This document shows positions 6,226 to 12,675 of a stretch of 12,675 nucleotides of DNA, piece by piece; the stretch's first letter is position 1; the number at the start of each line of letters is the position of its first letter. The notes below the pieces were generated by a model that was given only the letters and a program-made list of their open reading frames with translations, ran no database searches and had not been told where the DNA came from. This stretch comes from AP-15 sp035252905 (GTDB lineage Bacteria > Pseudomonadota > Alphaproteobacteria > ATCC43930 > CGMCC-115725). The stretch is taken from positions 1 through 12,675 of the forward strand of contig DATFCQ010000431.1 in the NCBI GenBank assembly GCA_035252905.1, in the 5' to 3' direction. The position numbers and the translations under genes are program-made.

Positions 6226-8223
6226 TCAAACGTCGAGATCGCGGGCGAAGCGGGCGTTTTTCTGGATATAGGCAAAGCGCAATTCAGGGCGCCGGCCCAT
6301 CAATGCCTCGACGAGGGCGCGCGTGCGTTCGAACTCCTCGCCGGGTTCGGCGAGCGCCGCCGGATCGGGCTTCAGCGGCAACGTCACCCGCAACAATGTG
6401 CGCCGCGCCGGGTCCATCGTCGTCGCCCACAAGGAGCGCGCCGGCATTTCGCCGAGTCCTTTGAAGCGGTTGACCTCGATCTTGCCGCGCCCGTTGAAGG
6501 CGCTCTTCAACAGAGCCTCGCGATGCGCGTCGTCGCGGGCGTAAACCGTCGCCTCGCCCTGGGTCAGGCGATAGAGCGGCGGCAGGGCCAGATAGAGATG
6601 CCCGCTCTCGACCAGTTTCGGCATCTCGCGGAAAAAGAAGGTCATCAGCAGCGAGGCGATATGGGCGCCGTCGACATCGGCGTCGGTCATGATGATGACC
6701 CGTTCGTAGCGCAGCGCCTCCTCGCGGTAATGGCTGCCGATGCCGGTCCCCAGGGCCAGCACGATGTCGGCCAGTTCCTGGTTGGTGCGCATCTTGTCGG
6801 CCGAGGCGCTCGCTACGTTCAGGATCTTGCCGCGCAGCGGCAGGATCGCCTGGGTCTCGCGGTCGCGCGCCTGCTTGGCCGAACCGCCGGCGCTGTCGCC
6901 CTCGACCAGGAAGATTTCGGTGCCGACGGCGCCGGCGCGGGTGCAATCGGCCAGTTTGCCGGGCAGCCGCAACCTGCGGGTCGGGCTCTTGCGCGCCAAT
7001 TCCTTCTGCTGGCGCCGCCGCTGGCGCTCCTCGGCGCGCTCGGCGATGCGCTCGACGAGCTGCCGGGCGCTTGCCGGATCGGCGCTGAGCCAGTGGTCGA
7101 AATGATCCCTGACCGCATTCTCGATCAGCCGCGCCGCTTCGGGTGAGGCCAGCCGCTCCTTGGTCTGGCCCTGGAACTGCGGATCGCGCAGAAACAGCGA
7201 CAGCAATATCGCCGCGCCGCTCGTCGCATCCTCGCCTGTCGCCTGCGCGACGCGGCGGTTGCCGACCAGTTCGCCATATCCCCTGACGCCGCGCAGCAGG
7301 GCGCCGCGCAGCCCGGCCTCGTGCGTGCCGCCATCAGGGGTCGGGATTGTGTTGCAGTAGGAGTGGCTGAACGCCTCATCCTCGTCCTCGGGCCAGGCAA
7401 CCGCCCATTCGACGCTGCCGCCTTCGGCAAATTCGACGCGCCCGACAAAGGGCCGCGGCGCCAGCATCGGATGACCGTCGAGGCTGGCTTCGAGAAAATC
7501 GCCGAGGCCGCCCGGGAAAACGAGCCGCTCTGTCTCCGGCACGCCCTCGGGGCGCGGCACGGCGGGGTCGCAGCTCCAGCGGATTTCGAGCCCGCGAAAC
7601 AGATAGGCCTTCGACCGCGCCATGCGATAGAGCGTCGCAGGGCGAAACCCGACCCCGCCAAAGATCTCCGGATCGGGGTGAAAGCGCAGGCTCGTGCCGC
7701 GCCGGTTCTGCACCGCCCCGCGGTCGACGAGCCGGGTGGCCGGCTTGCCGCGGCTGTAGCTCTGGGTCCACAGGCGCCGGTCGCGGGCGATCTCGATGTC
7801 GAGTCGGTCGGACAGGGCGTTGACGACCGACAGTCCGACGCCGTGCAACCCGCCCGAGGTGCGGTACGCCTCGCCGCTGAATTTGCCGCCGGAGTGCAAC
7901 GTCGTCAGGATGACTTCGAGAGCGGATTTGCGGGGGAAGCGGGGATGCGGATCGACCGGAATGCCGCGGCCGTTGTCGCGCACCGTGACCCAGTCGCCGG
8001 CGGCGAGTTCGATCTCGATGCGCGTGGCATGGCCGGCCACCGCCTCGTCCATTGCATTGTCCAGGAGTTCGGCGGCGAGATGATGGAGGCCGCGCTCGTC
8101 GGTGCCGCCGATATACATTCCAGGGCGGCGGCGCACCGCCTCCAGGCCTTCCAGGACCTCGATGTCCTTGGCGGAGTAGCTGTCGCCGGTCGGTGCCGCC
8201 GGCATGTCGAAAAGGTCAGGCAT
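6226..8223 (-). CDS. parE: DNA topoisomerase IV subunit B (ParE)
   Basis: ParE is the ATPase subunit of topoisomerase IV, partner of ParC. From ATG 8223 the protein has 665 residues and begins MPDLFDMP before the conserved YSAKDIEVLEGLEAVRRRPGMYIGG. The GHKL ATPase domain shows catalytic Glu52 with Asn56 in AELLDNAMDEA, DNGRGIPV at 83-90, and GGLHGVGLSVVNALS at 124-138. The transducer domain follows, with QTKERL at about 353-358. The TOPRIM domain has EGDSAGG at 441-447 (Glu441), PLRGKILNV at 462-470, and MTDADVDGAHI at 512-522, whose two aspartates bind magnesium. The C-terminal end (FIQ-like AYIQKNARFARDLDV) fits ParE; length and KGLGEMPARSL argue against GyrB. ATG 8241 or the upstream start at 8283 would add residues without family support. 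parC lies 3.3 kb away on the other strand, so the two subunits are not cotranscribed. Confidence 0.95.
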   Translation of the reverse strand: MPDLFDMPAAPTGDSYSAKDIEVLEGLEAVRRRPGMYIGGTDERGLHHLAAELLDNAMDEAVAGHATRIEIELAAGDWVTVRDNGRGIPVDPHPRFPRKSALEVILTTLHSGGKFSGEAYRTSGGLHGVGLSVVNALSDRLDIEIARDRRLWTQSYSRGKPATRLVDRGAVQNRRGTSLRFHPDPEIFGGVGFRPATLYRMARSKAYLFRGLEIRWSCDPAVPRPEGVPETERLVFPGGLGDFLEASLDGHPMLAPRPFVGRVEFAEGGSVEWAVAWPEDEDEAFSHSYCNTIPTPDGGTHEAGLRGALLRGVRGYGELVGNRRVAQATGEDATSGAAILLSLFLRDPQFQGQTKERLASPEAARLIENAVRDHFDHWLSADPASARQLVERIAERAEERQRRRQQKELARKSPTRRLRLPGKLADCTRAGAVGTEIFLVEGDSAGGSAKQARDRETQAILPLRGKILNVASASADKMRTNQELADIVLALGTGIGSHYREEALRYERVIIMTDADVDGAHIASLLMTFFFREMPKLVESGHLYLALPPLYRLTQGEATVYARDDAHREALLKSAFNGRGKIEVNRFKGLGEMPARSLWATTMDPARRTLLRVTLPLKPDPAALAEPGEEFERTRALVEALMGRRPELRFAYIQKNARFARDLDV

Positions 8224-8364
8224 GACCCCAATATAATCCATAATCCGGGCAGCGTTCAGTATATAGAGGAACCAACGGCACAACTTTTAAGATAGGTACG
8301 CTTGGCCTCTCGTCCTCCTCGACCGCAGCTTGGGAACTTGACCGCCCGCCGGGGCTTTACCTCA
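8224..8364. other. Divergent intergenic gap, probable promoter region
   Basis: This gap between parE (leftward) and the small rightward gene is richer in A and T than its surroundings. It holds -10-like hexamers: TATAAT at 8232-8237 on the plus strand, TATACT at 8263-8258 on the minus strand, and a symmetric TATATA at 8260-8265. None has a good -35 at 16-18 bases, so promoters for both genes are likely here but cannot be placed. Confidence 0.3.
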
Positions 8365-8571
8365 ATGATGACGAGCGAGCGCAAGATCTGGGAAGCCGCC
8401 GTGCTGTTGGTCCGCCGCCACGGCACCGACGCTGTCGAAATCGCGCAACGCGAGGCGCAGCGGCTGCGCCGGGGAAACGACGAGCTGACCTGCGTCGTGT
8501 GGTGCTGGATCGCCCGCTCGACCGCCGAGCTGCTGCGCCCGTTCCCGGGCGACGGCGAACGCGTGCACTGA
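8365..8571 (+). CDS. Small conserved hypothetical protein (DUF6961-like)
   Basis: From ATG 8365 this encodes 68 residues beginning MMTSERKIWEAAVLLVRRHGTDAVEIAQREAQRL. The pattern, an aromatic-containing helix (IWEAAVLLVRRHG) followed by an Ala/Arg-rich helix and a VVWCWIARSTAELL helix, resembles short alphaproteobacterial proteins of the DUF6961 type, whose function is unknown. It looks all-helical and soluble, with no signal peptide. A longer in-frame start at 8302 exists, but the added residues are Pro/Arg-rich and unlike the family. The ribosome-binding site is weak (GGGG about ten bases upstream of 8365). msrB begins 74 bases downstream on the same strand and may be cotranscribed, but nothing links the functions. 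The family name is from memory and uncertain; that it is a real gene is likely from its isolated position and coherent helices. Confidence 0.65.
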   Translation: MMTSERKIWEAAVLLVRRHGTDAVEIAQREAQRLRRGNDELTCVVWCWIARSTAELLRPFPGDGERVH

Positions 8572-8645
8572 GCAGATTTCCCCTTCCCCTCGCGCGGCGG
8601 CGGACCGATATCCGGGGCGTAGAAACGGCCTCGGCGAGGACAATC

Positions 8646-9125
8646 ATGGCATCGGGTCTGTTGGGACGGTTGGGCGGCCGCGGGAGCGGGGCGCACAAGG
8701 AGTTCGCGGTGACGCACGATGACGAGGAGTGGCGGCGGAAACTGTCGCCGGCGCAATATGAAGTCTTGCGCCGGCACGGCACCGAGCGCGCCGGGTCGAG
8801 CCCGCTCGACAAGCAATACGGCGCCGGGGTCTATCATTGCGCCGGCTGCGGCGAGCCGCTGTTCTCCTCGGCCACAAAGTTCAACAGCGGCACCGGCTGG
8901 CCGAGCTTCTGGGCGCCCCTTGACGGGGCCGTCGAGACCGACACCGACCGCAGTTTTTTCATGGTGCGTAACGAGGTGCATTGCCGCCGCTGCGGCGGGC
9001 ATCTGGGTCACGTCTTTGACGACGGACCGGCGCCGACCGGCCAGCGCTATTGCATGAACGGCGTCTCCCTCGACTTCCACCCCGGCGAGAGTGCGCCCAG
9101 GGAAAGCAAGGGCGAAGCGGGTTAG
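8646..9125 (+). CDS. msrB: Peptide-methionine (R)-S-oxide reductase MsrB
   Basis: MsrB reduces the R epimer of methionine sulfoxide in proteins, repairing oxidative damage. From ATG 8646 the product has 159 residues. The zinc site is two CxxC pairs, Cys65/Cys68 (HCAGCGEPLF) and Cys113/Cys116 (HCRRCGGHLGHVF). The catalytic cysteine is Cys136 in RYCMN, and the substrate pocket SGTGWPSFW is at 81-89. The position that carries the resolving cysteine in many MsrBs (SGCGWPSF) is Thr83, so a one-cysteine or alternative reduction route is predicted. Two starts are possible: ATG 8646 with GAGGA five bases upstream, and GTG 8709 with AAGGAG six bases upstream, giving a 138-residue form. Family resemblance (EFAVTHDDEEW) extends slightly upstream of GTG 8709, which favours ATG 8646. 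No signal peptide is evident, so it is probably cytoplasmic. Confidence 0.94.
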   Translation: MASGLLGRLGGRGSGAHKEFAVTHDDEEWRRKLSPAQYEVLRRHGTERAGSSPLDKQYGAGVYHCAGCGEPLFSSATKFNSGTGWPSFWAPLDGAVETDTDRSFFMVRNEVHCRRCGGHLGHVFDDGPAPTGQRYCMNGVSLDFHPGESAPRESKGEAG

Positions 9126-9143
9126 GTTCTTATTCGGCGAAGA

Positions 9144-9226
9144 CCCTCACCCGCCTCGCTGCGCTCGGCACCCTCTCCCGCAATGCGGGAGAGGGAGGAC
9201 CAGTCCGAAGGGCCGGTGGGTGAGGG
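9144..9226. terminator. Palindromic repeat / bidirectional terminator between msrB and glnA
   Basis: A perfect 12-bp inverted repeat, CCCTCTCCCGCA (9171-9182) and TGCGGGAGAGGG (9184-9195), has a one-base centre. It lies inside an outer pair, CCCTCACCC (9144-9152) and GGGTGAGGG (9218-9226). This CCCTCACCC...CCCTCTCCC layout is a very common dispersed intergenic repeat in proteobacteria. It separates two convergent genes (msrB ends at 9125, glnA at 9242) and could end transcription from both sides, although it lacks a T tract. Confidence 0.7.
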
Positions 9227-9241
9227 CTGCCGGTCGCCAAC

Positions 9242-10651
9242 TCAGACCGAGTAATACATCTCGAACTCGATCGGGTGAGGGGTGTGCTCGTAGGCGTACA
9301 CCTCCTCCCATTTGAGTTCGATATAGGCCTCGATCTGGTCCCGGTTGAAGACGTCGCCGCGCAACAGGAAGGCATGGTCGGCGGCGAGCGACTCGAGCGC
9401 CTCGCGCAACGAGCCGCAGACCACCGGGACGTCCTTCAATTCCTCGGGCGGCAGGTCGTAGAGGTTCTTGTCCATCGGGTCGCCGGGGTGGATCTTGTTC
9501 TGGATCCCGTCGATCCCGGCCATCAGCATCGCGGCAAAGCCGAGATAGGCGTTGGCGGCGCCGTCGGGGTAGCGTACCTCGACGCGCTTGCCCTTGGGGC
9601 TTGCGACATAGGGGATGCGGCAGGAAGCGGAACGGTTGCGCGAGGAATAGGCGAGCAACACCGGCGCTTCGAAGCCGGGGATCAGCCGCTTGTAGCTGTT
9701 TGTCGTCGGGTTGGTGAAGGCGTTGATCGCCTTCGCATGGCGGATGATCCCGCCGATGTAATAGAGCGCGGTTTCCGACAGATCGGCATAGAGGTTGCCG
9801 GCGAAGAGCGGCCGCTCGCCCTTCCACAACGACTGGTGGACGTGCATGCCCGAGCCGTTGTCGCCTTTGACCGGCTTCGGCATGAAGGTCGCGGTCTTGC
9901 CGTATTGGTGGGCGACGTTGTGCACGACGTATTTGTAGATCTGCATGTTGTCGGCGGTGCGCACCAGGGTCGCGAATTCAAAGCCGAGCTCGTTCTGGCT
10001 CGGCGCCACCTCGTGATGGTGCTTCTCGACCGGCAGGCCCATATCGGCCATGACCGACAGCATCTCGGCGCGCAGATCGCCCATGCTGTCGACCGGCGGC
10101 ACCGGGAAATAGCCGCCCTTGATCGGCGGGCGATGGCCGGTATTGCCGTCGGGAAACTTCTTGTCGGTGACGTAGGGGCCTTCCTCGCTGTCGATCTCGT
10201 ACATCGCGCCGTTCATCCGGCTCGAAAAGCGCACGTCGTCAAAGACGAAGAACTCGGCTTCCGGTCCGAAGAAGGCCTTGTCGCCGATGCCGGTCGAGAT
10301 CAGGTACTGTTCGGCCTTCCTGGCGGTCGAACGCGGATCGCGTCCATAGGGCTGGCCGGTCAGCGGCTCATGCACATCGCAAAACAGGATCAGCGAGGTC
10401 TGCGCGGCGAACGGATCGAGCACCGCGGTCGCGCAATCCGGCACCAGCATCATGTCGGAATCGTTGATCGCCTTCCATCCGGCGATTGACGAACCGTCGA
10501 ACATCACGCCGTTCTGCAAAAACTCCTCGTCGATCGTGCGGATGTGATGGGCGAGGTGCTGCCATTTGCCGCGCGGGTCGGTGAAGCGGAAATCGACGTA
10601 TTTGACGTCGTGTTCCTTGATCAGCTCCATGACTTTCTGAACGTTCGACAT
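9242..10651 (-). CDS. glnA: Glutamine synthetase type I (GlnA)
   Basis: Dodecameric GS-I makes glutamine from glutamate, ammonia and ATP, the main ammonium-assimilation step. The 469 residues equal the E. coli length. Visible landmarks are FDGSS at 51-55, GPEAEFFVFD at 129-138 with metal-binding Glu131, HHHEVAPSQNE at 211-221, GSGMHVHQSL at 266-275, and NRSASCRIP at 339-347. NLYDLPPEE at 396-404 contains Tyr398, the adenylylation site (E. coli Tyr397), so activity should be controlled by GlnE with PII. The protein ends HTPHPIEFEMYYSV. ATG 10651 is chosen because MSNVQKVMELI is the family N-terminus; GGAAA lies about seven bases upstream. glnB is 141 bases upstream on the same strand. A terminator-like hairpin between the two genes suggests uneven expression of the pair. 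Confidence 0.98.
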   Translation of the reverse strand: MSNVQKVMELIKEHDVKYVDFRFTDPRGKWQHLAHHIRTIDEEFLQNGVMFDGSSIAGWKAINDSDMMLVPDCATAVLDPFAAQTSLILFCDVHEPLTGQPYGRDPRSTARKAEQYLISTGIGDKAFFGPEAEFFVFDDVRFSSRMNGAMYEIDSEEGPYVTDKKFPDGNTGHRPPIKGGYFPVPPVDSMGDLRAEMLSVMADMGLPVEKHHHEVAPSQNELGFEFATLVRTADNMQIYKYVVHNVAHQYGKTATFMPKPVKGDNGSGMHVHQSLWKGERPLFAGNLYADLSETALYYIGGIIRHAKAINAFTNPTTNSYKRLIPGFEAPVLLAYSSRNRSASCRIPYVASPKGKRVEVRYPDGAANAYLGFAAMLMAGIDGIQNKIHPGDPMDKNLYDLPPEELKDVPVVCGSLREALESLAADHAFLLRGDVFNRDQIEAYIELKWEEVYAYEHTPHPIEFEMYYSV

Positions 10652-10734
10652 CACAAGTTTCCATTCTGAGATCAATGGATCGTGGGAAGGCCGCAAACAT
10701 CGGCGCGCACCGCTCCCGGATCGGGTCGCGCCAC

Positions 10735-10768
10735 AAAAAAACCCCGGACAGAGCCTGTCAACATCGGG
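10735..10768 (-). terminator. Terminator-like hairpin with T7 tract between glnB and glnA
   Basis: Read leftward on the minus strand, CCCG (10768-10765) and GACAG (10759-10755 region) fold back on CTGTC and CGGGG, ending at 10742. Seven Ts follow at 10741-10735. A GC-rich stem directly followed by a T run is the form of an intrinsic terminator. It starts about 25 bases after the glnB stop and about 84 bases before the glnA start. It may attenuate read-through so that glnB and glnA are made in different amounts. The stem is imperfect (a four-base bulge on one side). Confidence 0.55.
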
Positions 10769-10792
10769 TCGGCGGGCACCAACCGTTCGGCT

Positions 10793-11131
10793 TCAGATCG
10801 CGTCGGCGCCGCGCTCTCCGGTGCGGATGCGGATCGCCTCCTCGACTGTGGTGACAAAGATCTTGCCGTCGCCGATCCGGCCGGTGTGGGCGGCGTGCTG
10901 GATCGCCTCGACGGCGCGCTCAACCAGCGTATCCTCCATCACGACCTCGATTTTGACCTTAGGCAGAAAGTCGACCACATACTCGGCTCCGCGATAGAGT
11001 TCGGTATGGCCTTTCTGCCGGCCGAACCCCTTGGCCTCGGTGACCGTGATGCCTTGGATGCCGACCTCGTGAAGCGCCTCCTTCACCTCGTCGAGCTTGA
11101 AGGGCTTGATGATCGCCTCGATCTTTTTCAT
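10793..11131 (-). CDS. glnB: Nitrogen regulatory protein PII (GlnB)
   Basis: PII is a trimeric sensor of 2-oxoglutarate, ATP/ADP and glutamine status that controls GlnE, NtrB and other targets. The 112-residue length is standard. The T-loop GHTELYRGAEYVVDFLPK (41-58) contains Tyr51, the uridylylation site, as well as Tyr46. The N-terminal MKKIEAIIKPFKLDEVKEAL and the C-terminal TGRIGDGKIFV...RIRTGERG signatures are both present. Residues around the T-loop match GlnB more than AmtB-linked GlnK, and glnA follows, as in alphaproteobacterial glnBA units; no amtB is nearby. Upstream at 11183-11199 is a good sigma-54 promoter, so expression is probably raised under nitrogen limitation through NtrC. 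A purine-rich site (GAGGGAG) lies 13 bases before the ATG, rather far, so translation strength is uncertain. Confidence 0.97.
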   Translation of the reverse strand: MKKIEAIIKPFKLDEVKEALHEVGIQGITVTEAKGFGRQKGHTELYRGAEYVVDFLPKVKIEVVMEDTLVERAVEAIQHAAHTGRIGDGKIFVTTVEEAIRIRTGERGADAI

Positions 11132-11152
11132 CGGCCTGTCACATCTCCCTCA

Positions 11153-11172
11153 GCCGAGGCACCGTCCTCGGC
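11153..11172 (-). promoter_or_regulatory. 5' leader hairpin of glnB transcript
   Basis: A perfect 7-bp inverted repeat, GCCGAGG (11153-11159) and CCTCGGC (11166-11172), has a six-base loop. Counting 12 bases from the sigma-54 -12 GC puts the transcription start at about 11172, so the mRNA would begin with this stem-loop, immediately followed by the GAGGGAG purine run. It may stabilise the transcript or affect ribosome access, or serve as a DNA-binding site. Confidence 0.4.
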
Positions 11173-11182
11173 GCAGGAGAAA

Positions 11183-11199
11183 AGCATAACTCATGCCAG
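11183..11199 (-). promoter_or_regulatory. Sigma-54 promoter upstream of glnB
   Basis: The minus strand reads CTGGCATGAGTTATGCT, close to the sigma-54 (RpoN) consensus YTGGCACGNNNNTTGCW. The invariant GG (11197-11196) and GC (11185-11184) are exactly 10 bases apart. Predicted transcription starts near 11172, about 40 bases before the glnB ATG. This agrees with established NtrC/RpoN control of glnB-glnA in several alphaproteobacteria. A clear NtrC site was not found. Confidence 0.75.
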
Positions 11200-11270
11200 C
11201 CGAGACTGCGACCACGGCGAATCGAGGATGGAACCCCTTATGCCGCCCTAACAGGCACAAGCCGCCTATT

Positions 11271-11304
11271 TTTTAAGCAAAGTCGGCGGAATATGCCGCC
11301 GTCC
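11271..11304 (-). terminator. Possible terminator after the aminotransferase gene
   Basis: About 10-25 bases beyond the aminotransferase stop, the minus strand carries GGCGG-CATATT-CCGCC (11300-11285), a 5-bp perfect stem. It is followed by GACTTTGC and then an A/T run, not a clean T tract. It would separate the aminotransferase transcript from the glnB promoter region. The rest of 11200-11270 holds no gene that I can see. Confidence 0.35.
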
Positions 11305-11308
11305 TCAC

Positions 11309-12490
11309 TCAGGCCGCGGCGAGGTTGCCCAACAGGGCTCGGATGCGCTCGACCGCCTCACCGATCGCTTCGAGGCTGTTGGCATAGGAGATCCGTATGT
11401 AGCCTTCGCCGAACGCGCCAAAGCTGGTGCCGGCGATGGTTGCAACCCCGGCCTGTTCAAGCAGCCGCCTTTGCATCGTGCGCGCATCAAGGCCGGTTCC
11501 GCTGATGTTGGGAAAGGCATAGAACGCGCCGCCCGGCCGGACGCAGCGGAACCCGGGCAGCCCGCCGAGCGCCGCAACGACCGCGGCGCGGCGCTCGGCG
11601 AAAGCCGCGACCATCCGATGCACCGGTTCGCGCGGGCCTTCGAGCGCCGCGATCCCGGCGCATTGGGCAGCGGCGTTGACACAGGAGTGACAATTGATCG
11701 CGAGCCGTTCGGCCATGTCGAACAGCGCCTCGGGCCACACGCCGTAGCCGAGCCGCCAGCCGGTCATCGCATAGGTCTTGCTCCACCCGTCGAGCAGAAT
11801 GAGCCGGTCGCGCAGCGCCGGATAACAAAGCAGGCTCGTATGCTCGGCACCGTCGTAAAGGATCTCGCCGTAGATCTCGTCGCTGAGCACGGCCACCTGC
11901 GGGTGCCGCTCGAGCCCCTCAACAAGCCGGTCGAGCTCCTCCCGCGGCACGACGCCGCCCGTGGGATTGGCCGGGCTGTTGAGGATCAGAAGGCGCGTTT
12001 TTGGCGTGATCTTGTCGAGCACCTCCTCGGCGCTGAACGAGAAGCCGGCGCTCTCGTGAAGCGGCACCGGCACCGGCGTCGCCCCGGAAAAGCGAATGAC
12101 GCTCTCGTAAATCGGAAAGCCCGGGTTCGGATAAAGGATCTCGGCGCCGGGTTCGCCCAGCAGCATGATCGCGAAGAACATCGTCACCTTGCCGCCGGGG
12201 ACGACGAGCACCTGTTCGGGCGACACCTCGACCCCGTGCCGGCGGTAGAGATCGGCGGCGACGGCGGCACGCAGCTCGGGGGTGCCGTTGGCCGGCGTGT
12301 AGCCGTGATGGCCGTCTCGGAGCGCCCTGCAGCCGGCCTCGACGATATGCTCCGGGGTCGGGAAATCCGGCTGGCCGATGCCGAGATTGACGATGTCGCG
12401 CCCCTCTCTTTCGAGCGTCTTGGCGCGGGCCAGCACCTCGAAGGCCGTCTCGGTGCCGAGCACACCCATCCGTTCGGCCAATTGCAGCAT
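11309..12490 (-). CDS. PLP-dependent class I/II aminotransferase
   Basis: A fold-type I pyridoxal-phosphate enzyme of 393 residues, similar to the aspartate/aromatic aminotransferase subgroup I-gamma. Visible residues include NLGIGQPDFPTPEHIVEA near 35-52, HGYTPANGTPELR at 62-74, NSPANPTGG at 171-179 with Asn175, SDEIYGE at 203-209 with Asp204 (PLP ring nitrogen) and Tyr207, and SKTYAMTGWRLGYG with Schiff-base Lys238. Arg366 in GYIRISYA is the likely substrate-carboxylate arginine. The start ATG 12490 has AAGGGAGA about six bases upstream. The segment PGGKVTMFFAIML differs from the GGKQALFNA of typical aspartate aminotransferases and resembles an uncharacterised Hyphomicrobiales subgroup, so I do not name the amino donor. 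It lies 177 bases upstream of glnB, also on the minus strand, but the sigma-54 promoter and hairpin between them suggest separate transcription. Confidence 0.93.
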   Translation of the reverse strand: MLQLAERMGVLGTETAFEVLARAKTLEREGRDIVNLGIGQPDFPTPEHIVEAGCRALRDGHHGYTPANGTPELRAAVAADLYRRHGVEVSPEQVLVVPGGKVTMFFAIMLLGEPGAEILYPNPGFPIYESVIRFSGATPVPVPLHESAGFSFSAEEVLDKITPKTRLLILNSPANPTGGVVPREELDRLVEGLERHPQVAVLSDEIYGEILYDGAEHTSLLCYPALRDRLILLDGWSKTYAMTGWRLGYGVWPEALFDMAERLAINCHSCVNAAAQCAGIAALEGPREPVHRMVAAFAERRAAVVAALGGLPGFRCVRPGGAFYAFPNISGTGLDARTMQRRLLEQAGVATIAGTSFGAFGEGYIRISYANSLEAIGEAVERIRALLGNLAAA

Positions 12491-12675
12491 TGCTGTCTCC
12501 CTTTACAGCGTCTCCGTCGAGACTAGCGCCTTCGGCGCGTTCTGGCGATCCTCGGGCGAACCGCCGCGGCGGATTGGTTTTCGACCCAGCCCGGCTCTGT
12601 GGCATGATCGCCGCCATGCCCGGTGTGACCCCTGCCCCGCCCGGGGCCGATGCGTAGCGGCCCGCTCTGGCGCCG

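Noticed and set aside
7321..8295. 324-codon + strand open frame antisense to parE
   Set aside because: No family motif, no ribosome site, and fully covered by parE coding sequence.
9275..10489. Long 404-codon + strand open frame antisense to glnA
   Set aside because: Composition is that of an antisense shadow of a GC-rich gene; glnA on the other strand has all family motifs.
11241..11257. Possible NtrC site TGC-N11-GCA upstream of the glnB promoter
   Set aside because: Length and end triplets fit, but only about 7 of 12 consensus bases match TGCACC-N5-GGTGCA, and it lies rather close to the promoter.
11471..12526. 351-codon + strand open frame antisense to the aminotransferase
   Set aside because: Shadow of a gene with complete PLP-enzyme motifs; no independent evidence of coding.
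12604..12675. Possible rightward gene starting at ATG 12650 (or the 17-codon frame from ATG 12604)
   Set aside because: The frame from 12604 stops after 17 codons. The one from 12650 has only eight codons before the window ends, too little to judge.

Overview
This window comes from a GC-rich alphaproteobacterial chromosome, most likely Hyphomicrobiales (Rhizobiales) or a close relative. The evidence is the recO-parC gene order, an IF-1 of the second alphaproteobacterial type with a basic C-terminal tail, a glnB-glnA pair behind a sigma-54-like promoter, and intergenic palindromic repeats of a kind common in that order. It is mainly a housekeeping region. I found no phage, transposase, CRISPR array, rRNA or tRNA, and no convincing new multi-gene defence or biosynthetic system.

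Left part (1-3410, + strand): the 3' part of recO, then parC 24 bases later (topoisomerase IV subunit A, with Leu at the quinolone-contact Ser position). Next, on the - strand, is a broken VapB-like antitoxin fragment. A complete tusA-type sulfur carrier gene follows. Positions 3411-3707 carry no gene but hold a nested inverted-repeat structure.

Middle (3708-8223, - strand): reading leftwards from 8223 are parE (topoisomerase IV subunit B), infA2 (IF-1, with a TTG start), an RhlE-like DEAD-box RNA helicase, a stand-alone Lrp/AsnC ligand-binding (RAM) protein and a Rieske [2Fe-2S] ferredoxin. The last three are separated by only 7 and 10 bases and look like one operon. A possible sigma-70-type promoter sits before the helicase.

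Right part (8224-12675): an AT-richer divergent gap leads to a small + strand protein of unknown function and msrB (methionine sulfoxide reductase B). A strong palindromic repeat separates msrB from convergent glnA. On the - strand, glnB lies upstream of glnA, with a terminator-like hairpin plus T7 tract between them. A good GG-N10-GC sigma-54 promoter lies before glnB. Upstream of that is a class I/II aminotransferase gene, also on the - strand.

Functional themes are chromosome decatenation (ParC and ParE from separated, opposite-strand genes), recombinational repair (RecO), translation and RNA remodelling (IF-1, DEAD-box helicase), nitrogen assimilation and sensing (GlnA, PII), and sulfur or oxidative-damage chemistry (TusA, MsrB). 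The points most worth checking are the glnB promoter with its leader hairpin, the glnB-glnA attenuator-like hairpin, the helicase-RAM-Rieske operon, the antitoxin remnant with its adjacent palindrome, and the palindromic element at 3416-3682.
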